NCBI GenBank assembly: GCA_964449465.1
Contig: CAYVBK010000020.1
Location: forward strand, 1 to 64,000
Reading direction: 5' to 3'
Source of the DNA: CAYRXM01 sp964449465
GTDB taxonomy: Bacteria; Chloroflexota; Anaerolineae; JAFGEY01
Length of the DNA: 64,000 nucleotides
The notes beneath the pieces are model-generated. The model saw only the letters and a program-made list of their open reading frames with translations, did not search any database and was not told the DNA's origin. Numbering within the stretch: position 1 is the first letter of the stretch; each line of letters starts with the position of its first letter. The position numbers were made by a program, and so were the translations under genes. This document shows positions 59,388 to 64,000 of this stretch, piece by piece.

Positions 59388-60740
59388 ATGTCAGACCAGA
59401 TTAAATTTTTGTTGGAAGAATCGCGCATGCCTAAGGCCTGGTACAATATCGTCGCCGATCTGCCTTTTGATCTGCCGCCGATCTTGCACCCGGCAACCAA
59501 AGAGCCGACCATTTTGCCGCCGCCGCTGTTCCCGCAAAGCCTGATCGAGCAGGAGCAGTCCAAAGAGCGGTACATTGATATTCCGCAGCCGGTGCTGGAT
59601 GTGTACAATCTGTGGCGGCCCACGCCGTTGATCCGGGCGCGGCGGCTGGAAAAGCATTTGGATACGCCGGCGCACATCTATTTCAAGTACGAGGGCAGCA
59701 GCCCGGCCGGCAGCCACAAACCCAACACGGCCATTGCTCAGGCCTTTTACAACAGAGATGAGGGAGTCAAGCGGCTGTCTACCGAAACCGGCGCCGGGCA
59801 ATGGGGTTGCGCCCTGTCATTGGCCTGCAATCTCTTTGGTATCGAGTGCAAAGTGTACATGGTCAAGGTCAGCTATCAGCAAAAGCCCTACCGTCGTTCG
59901 ATGATGCACGCCTGGGGGGCGACGGTGACGGCCAGTCCCAGCGATGAAACCGACGCCGGCCGGGCGATTTTGGCCCAGGACCCCAACTGTCCGGGCAGCT
60001 TGGGCATTGCCATCAGTGAAGCGGTCGAGGTTGCGCTCAAGAACGATGACACCAAGTATGCGCTGGGCAGCGTGTTGAACCATGTGCTGCTGCATCAGAC
60101 TGTCATCGGCGAAGAGGCGCAGCTACAGATGGAGATGGCCGACGAGTATCCTGATGTGGTGATCGGCTGCGTGGGCGGCGGCAGCAACTTTGCCGGTATT
60201 GCGTTTCCGTTCATACGCGACCGCCTGGTCAACGGCCACAAGACGCGCTTTATTGCCGTCGAAGCCAAAGCCTGCCCCAGCATGACCAAGGGGGTGTATG
60301 CGTATGACTATGGCGATACGGCGCATCTGGCGCCCATTGCTATGATGGACACAGTAGGGCATACTTTTGTGCCGGCGGGCATTCATGCGGGTGGACTGCG
60401 CTATCACGGCATGGCGCCGTTGGTTTCGGCGCTGCATCGTCACGGCTATGTCGAGCCGGTGGCCTATCCGCAACTCGATACTTTTGCGGCGGCGGTGATG
60501 TTTGCACAAACCGAGTCGCTGATCCCGGCGCCCGAGACGGCGCATGCCATCCGCGCTGCCATCAATGAAGCACTGGATGCCAAAGAAAAGGGCGAAAAGC
60601 GAGTCATCCTGTTCAACTTTAGTGGACATGGGTTGGTGGACATGGCCGCTTATGACAATTATTTGAGCGGCAAGCTGGAAAATTACGAGTTGTCGCAAGA
60701 GGATATTGACACAGCCCTCAAAAACCTGCCTCAGGTATAG
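59388..60740 (+). CDS. trpB: Tryptophan synthase beta-like protein (TrpB2 type)
   Basis: 450 residues from ATG 59388 behind GGAGGAAA. The PLP lysine is K111 in PAGSHKPNTA; RPTPLIRARRLEKHLD, TGAGQWGCALSLA, GCVGGGSNFAG and GHGLVDMAAYDNYLSG are TrpB2 blocks. It has an N-terminal extension of about 70 residues, typical of the standalone TrpB2/TrpB-like group. No trpA or other trp gene is adjacent. It joins indole and serine, and probably salvages indole. The tryptophan-type T-box leader in front supports a real role in Trp supply. Confidence 0.95.
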   Translation: MSDQIKFLLEESRMPKAWYNIVADLPFDLPPILHPATKEPTILPPPLFPQSLIEQEQSKERYIDIPQPVLDVYNLWRPTPLIRARRLEKHLDTPAHIYFKYEGSSPAGSHKPNTAIAQAFYNRDEGVKRLSTETGAGQWGCALSLACNLFGIECKVYMVKVSYQQKPYRRSMMHAWGATVTASPSDETDAGRAILAQDPNCPGSLGIAISEAVEVALKNDDTKYALGSVLNHVLLHQTVIGEEAQLQMEMADEYPDVVIGCVGGGSNFAGIAFPFIRDRLVNGHKTRFIAVEAKACPSMTKGVYAYDYGDTAHLAPIAMMDTVGHTFVPAGIHAGGLRYHGMAPLVSALHRHGYVEPVAYPQLDTFAAAVMFAQTESLIPAPETAHAIRAAINEALDAKEKGEKRVILFNFSGHGLVDMAAYDNYLSGKLENYELSQEDIDTALKNLPQV

Positions 60741-60786
60741 GCTCAGGTCTGGCGTCAAACCTGGTTTATTGCAGTGGAATGGCAAA

Positions 60787-60819
60787 GGGCCTGGCACGCG
60801 AGCGTGCCAGGCCCTTTTT
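60787..60819 (+). terminator. Rho-independent terminator after trpB2
   Basis: 12-bp stem GGGCCTGGCACG / CGTGCCAGGCCC with loop CGAG and then TTTTT. Flanking AAA and TTT lengthen the stem. Confidence 0.94.
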
Positions 60820-60866
60820 CAGAGGGCAATTTACAAAATCTTTATGCCATCGGCCCAAAATTGTGG

Positions 60867-61075
60867 TATAATAGAATTAATCGGCTGATTCGCTTGAACC
60901 TGGATTCAACGAAAGGAGGTGTGTTGAGATTTAACGAGTCACTCAAAATCTTGCGCCTTCAACCGAGTTCATGTTTGCAGGTCTCATCCAGACTCTGAGC
61001 GCTGAGGGCGCTCCCTTGATTCAAATGTTGCTGAGACGAGGCCGCTCAATTTGAGTTCATTTCGACCAAGGCGCA
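60867..61075 (+). ncRNA. Candidate small RNA or very short ORF
   Basis: The 397 bp from 60741 to 61137 contain no normal gene. TATAAT at 60867-60872 has a weak -35. A perfect Shine-Dalgarno AAAGGAGGTG (60912-60921) is followed after 2 bp by TTG 60924 and 24 codons ending TGA 60996. The distal parts TGCGCCTT (60952-60959) and AAGGCGCA (61068-61075) could close a 120-nt structure holding the hairpin GAGCGC/GCGCTC. A strong hairpin terminator follows at 61093-61125. Either a small RNA or a short peptide gene is possible; it matches no family I know. Confidence 0.4.
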
Positions 61076-61092
61076 TCCATACGATCAACAAA

Positions 61093-61125
61093 AAATCACC
61101 CACCCCGCAATGGGGTGGGTGATTT
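61093..61125. terminator. Bidirectional terminator before the histidine kinase end
   Basis: 14-bp stem AAATCACCCACCCC / GGGGTGGGTGATTT with loop GCAAT. T-rich tails lie on both sides (TTTTTTG in the minus-strand sense), so it can terminate the minus-strand kinase and any plus-strand RNA. Confidence 0.9.
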
Positions 61126-61137
61126 GGTTTTGTGGCT

Positions 61138-64000
61138 TTATTCGGCGATGGGGATGGTAAACGAGAACGCGCTGCCCTGATCGAGGTGGCTTGTGACCCA
61201 TATCTTGCCGCCGTGCATCTCGACTATGGTCTTGGTGATGAACAATCCCAGGCCGGTGCCCGGCTGTTTGCGCACCTGGGGGTTGCTGGAGCGGAAAAAG
61301 CGGCCGAACAAGAGTTGTTGATCATCGGGCGAGATGCCGATGCCGGTGTCGCGCACGGTGCAGCACACAAAGCCGTGTGGCGATGTCGGGTCGGGGTGTT
61401 CAGGGTCATCGTATCGGCAGACCGAGACTTCAATGCTCTGGCCTTTGGGCGTGTATTTGATGGCATTGCTGATCAGATTGATCAAGATTTGTTCCAGGCG
61501 CACCGGATCGGCCTGGATAAAGGGCAGGTCGGGTGGCATGTGGAGAGAAAAGCTCAGTTCTTGCTCCTGGATGGCCTGGCGGAACAGGGGGATGATCTGA
61601 GCCAGCGTGGCCTGAATAGAGATGGGATACAGATCGAGTTTGATGCGGCCGCTTTCCAGGCGAGCTATCTGGAGCAGTTCGTCAATCAAATGTTGCATGC
61701 GTTCGACACCGCCGACAATAGAACCACATACCTGGATCAGTTCAGTGTCGGTTGTGGCAGCGTCGTTCATTTGCAGCAGTTCCGTGTATCCTTTGATCAG
61801 GGTCATTGGGGCTTTGAGTTCGTGCGAGACCAGCGAGACAAATTCGGTTTTCGAGTCGTTGGCGCGCTTGATCTCTTGATAGAGGCGCGAGTTTTCCATG
61901 GCGATGGCGGTATGATCGGCCAGACGGATAACCAGTTCTTCGTCCTGGCTGCTGAATCGGTTCAATTGGCAAGATTCTAATACAATGACTCCGATGACCT
62001 GATCTTCGCGTATGACCGGCACGATCAGCACCGATAGAGGAGAGACGCGAGTCGGGTTATCATGTCCGTTCTTTTTAACATCGCCGATATTCAAAGGATG
62101 TGCCTCGGTAACGACCTGACCGATCAATCCTTGATTGATTGGGATCAGTTCATCGCCGTTCTGTCTGAGCGAGGACAGGCGTCCTTGCGTGGTGGCGATC
62201 AAGATGCCTTGTCGTTCCCGGTCATGGAAAACCAGGCCGATAGCCCCTGTGTCGGCCATGGTCAAATGAGTGGCCCATTGCAGGGTCAGGTTAAGCACAC
62301 GATCCAGGTCCAGTGTGGTGTTGAGCAGGCGATCCATTTCTTGCATCATGGCCAGTTCGCTGACCCGCTCCGACAGGGCCTGGTCTATAGAGGCGTACAG
62401 CCGCGCATTTTGTACTGCTGCCGAGACCTGGCTGGACAGGGCGGTCAGCAGGCTCAGATCGGAGGATGTGAATGGCCTGCCGTCGCGCCGGTTGATGACC
62501 TCAATGGTGCCGACCACCGAGTTGCCCTGCAAAACAGGCACACAGATCAATTGGCGGGTGACAAAGCCGGTGAGGTGATCGATCTGTGAATACCAGCGCA
62601 GGTCCGATTGAGCATGATTCGAGAGAACAGGGTTGCCGGTGTCGGCGACCAGAGCGGCAATGCTGCGGCTGTGCAGCGGAACACGCACACCGGGTAAAAT
62701 ATGACAGCCGGGGCCCACCGTGACCTGGAAAACCAGGTCGCGGGTGTTGGTATCAATCAACATCACCGAAGCCGCTTCGACCGACATGGTATCGGCCAGT
62801 TGGTTCAAAAAGCGAGATAGCAGCTCTTTGAGGTTCAATGTCGAGGTGACAATGCTGCCGATATGGTTCAAGATGGTCAACTGCCGGGTCATTTCCTGAG
62901 ATTCGCGATACAAGAGCGCGTTTTGAATAGCTACGGCCGCCTGATCGGTCAGAGTGCGCAACAGGTTGCGTTCATCCAGCGAGTACAGATTGCCATTTTG
63001 CTGTACATCCAGGCCGATCCAGCCGACCAGTTGTTGGTGGGCGCGCAAGGGGATGCACAGAATCTGTGATTCTCGGTGCATAAATGCTGCCGCCGGAGAA
63101 AGCCCGGAGGAGTCCATGTCAGGGAGATGCAAAATTTCTTCGGCCTCTGCCAGGGTCACAGGAATCGGGTGCGTGATGGGCAGTTCTGGTTCGGTGTGGA
63201 CATGGCCGGACGCCGCGGCCAGGCGATAGGTCTGCTCGCGCGATTGGAATAAAAAGACCTGGATGCGCTCGCTGGATGAGGCCAATGACAGGTTTTCAAG
63301 CAGAATATTGAGCAGATGCTCCAGGTCAATTGAAGCTGCCATCTTGCGGCTTTGCTCTTGAAGCAAAAGAGCCAGGTTGGGACGGCGGTTGTACATTACC
63401 CGATCAACCAGCTTTTGCACTTGCTGACGCAGAGGGTCCAGTACCAGGCTGAAAAACAAGACCAGCAGGGCCACAAAGACCGGATGATTGTAATCCATGC
63501 CCAATCCCAGGATCAGCATCGCCTGGATGGTCAGAAAATAGGCAATGATAACCAGCAAGGTGAGCGTAATATAAACAATACTGCGATTTATTACGGTGTC
63601 TATATCAAATAAACGATAGCGAATGATGGAAAAAGCCAGAGCAATGGGAACGATCAAGGTGCTCCAGTTGATCAGGTCAATGGCATTGGTAAATTGATAG
63701 GGACTGATCAACTCGAGAATGAAAAAGAGGGAATTGGCAAAAACCGCAATGCCCAGCCCCCACAGTGTCCATTTGATTTGCTGGCGAATGACCGGCTGTC
63801 GGGCTTTGGCAAAGGTATAGATCAAGACGATCAGTCCCACCCCTGCGCCGATGGTTTGATAGCGTGGCATGAGCAGGCGGCTATCGAACAGCTCGACGTT
63901 CAGGATCGGCCACGAGGTGAGCAGCGATAGAATGAACAAGATCAGGCCGGGCAGATAGATCAGTGCCAACAGCCACCGTTTGCTGCAGCATGAGTGGCGA
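61138..64000 (-). CDS. Large membrane sensor histidine kinase with GAF domains (N-terminus outside window)
   Basis: Open from the right edge (the frame continues past the TTG at 63969) down to 61138, so at least 953 residues are visible and the start lies beyond the window. The order is membrane helices (about 1-170 of the visible part; LIYLPGLILFILSLLTSW, PVFVALLVLFFSLVLDP), three GAF domains (about 200-345, 370-520 and 545-700), HisKA with H in LVSHELKAPMTLIKG, and HATPase with LISNAIKYTPKGQSI and GTGLGLFITKTIVEMHGG. It is a hybrid of 7TM-type sensor and multiple GAF, common in Chloroflexota. No receiver domain is attached and no response regulator is next to it. Confidence 0.9.
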   Translation of the reverse strand, partial: RHSCCSKRWLLALIYLPGLILFILSLLTSWPILNVELFDSRLLMPRYQTIGAGVGLIVLIYTFAKARQPVIRQQIKWTLWGLGIAVFANSLFFILELISPYQFTNAIDLINWSTLIVPIALAFSIIRYRLFDIDTVINRSIVYITLTLLVIIAYFLTIQAMLILGLGMDYNHPVFVALLVLFFSLVLDPLRQQVQKLVDRVMYNRRPNLALLLQEQSRKMAASIDLEHLLNILLENLSLASSSERIQVFLFQSREQTYRLAAASGHVHTEPELPITHPIPVTLAEAEEILHLPDMDSSGLSPAAAFMHRESQILCIPLRAHQQLVGWIGLDVQQNGNLYSLDERNLLRTLTDQAAVAIQNALLYRESQEMTRQLTILNHIGSIVTSTLNLKELLSRFLNQLADTMSVEAASVMLIDTNTRDLVFQVTVGPGCHILPGVRVPLHSRSIAALVADTGNPVLSNHAQSDLRWYSQIDHLTGFVTRQLICVPVLQGNSVVGTIEVINRRDGRPFTSSDLSLLTALSSQVSAAVQNARLYASIDQALSERVSELAMMQEMDRLLNTTLDLDRVLNLTLQWATHLTMADTGAIGLVFHDRERQGILIATTQGRLSSLRQNGDELIPINQGLIGQVVTEAHPLNIGDVKKNGHDNPTRVSPLSVLIVPVIREDQVIGVIVLESCQLNRFSSQDEELVIRLADHTAIAMENSRLYQEIKRANDSKTEFVSLVSHELKAPMTLIKGYTELLQMNDAATTDTELIQVCGSIVGGVERMQHLIDELLQIARLESGRIKLDLYPISIQATLAQIIPLFRQAIQEQELSFSLHMPPDLPFIQADPVRLEQILINLISNAIKYTPKGQSIEVSVCRYDDPEHPDPTSPHGFVCCTVRDTGIGISPDDQQLLFGRFFRSSNPQVRKQPGTGLGLFITKTIVEMHGGKIWVTSHLDQGSAFSFTIPIAE

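Overview
This 64 kb window is a gene-dense, moderately GC-rich bacterial chromosome segment without rRNA or tRNA genes, phage genes or CRISPR. I think it comes from a Chloroflexota (Anaerolineae-like) bacterium. The basis is the Thr-Pro-rich linkers in secreted proteins, many multi-GAF histidine kinases, split glycine dehydrogenase (GcvPA/GcvPB), abundant family-4 glycosyltransferases and a standalone TrpB2-like protein. No marker gene here proves the phylum.

Layout. 1-441: decayed nucleotidyltransferase/HEPN-like pair at the left edge. 523-16391: one long polysaccharide cluster (UDP-GlcNAc 2-epimerase, Wzx-like flippase, glycosyltransferases, two methyltransferases, a sugar epimerase, a DegT aminotransferase, an E1 alpha/beta TPP enzyme pair, AsnB). 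It is closed by a palindromic MITE-like repeat and a second decayed nucleotidyltransferase, then another glycosyltransferase (16797) and a GH3-like secreted protein (18051) that seems to lack its catalytic residues. 21068-28898: a Ser/Thr kinase divergent from an FHA/winged-helix regulator, ComM, a secreted HEXXH protein, a DMT transporter, glutamate formiminotransferase and a ferredoxin.

29066-46162 is the most interesting part: a phosphate-starvation island. A minus-strand operon (metallophosphoesterase plus SqdX-like glycosyltransferase) faces a plus-strand operon (sensor kinase, PstS-like lipoprotein, SurE-like nucleotidase, response regulator). The 218 bp between the two start codons holds two separate four-unit, 11-bp-period Pho-box arrays, one per direction, each ending 10 bp before a -10 hexamer. 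A third array with the same geometry precedes pstS-pstC-pstA-pstB-arsC-phoU-arsC and three unusual genes: a substrate-binding protein, a substrate-binding/VWA fusion and a coiled-coil membrane protein. The proposed logic is Pi sensing, high-affinity uptake, nucleotide Pi salvage, arsenate clean-up and replacement of phospholipids by glycolipids.

46333-49549: gcvH-gcvPA-gcvPB. 49621-51198: a three-GAF protein. 51543-58934: EF-P (Arg at the tip), two class-III aminotransferases, a CPT-like kinase, an alcohol dehydrogenase, a TrkA/RCK membrane protein without a K+ filter, an M50-like membrane protease and a TIM-barrel isomerase. 59002-60740: a tryptophan-type T-box leader controlling a TrpB2-like gene. 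60867-61075: possible small RNA or small peptide gene. 61138-64000: the C-terminal part of a large membrane histidine kinase that runs off the window.
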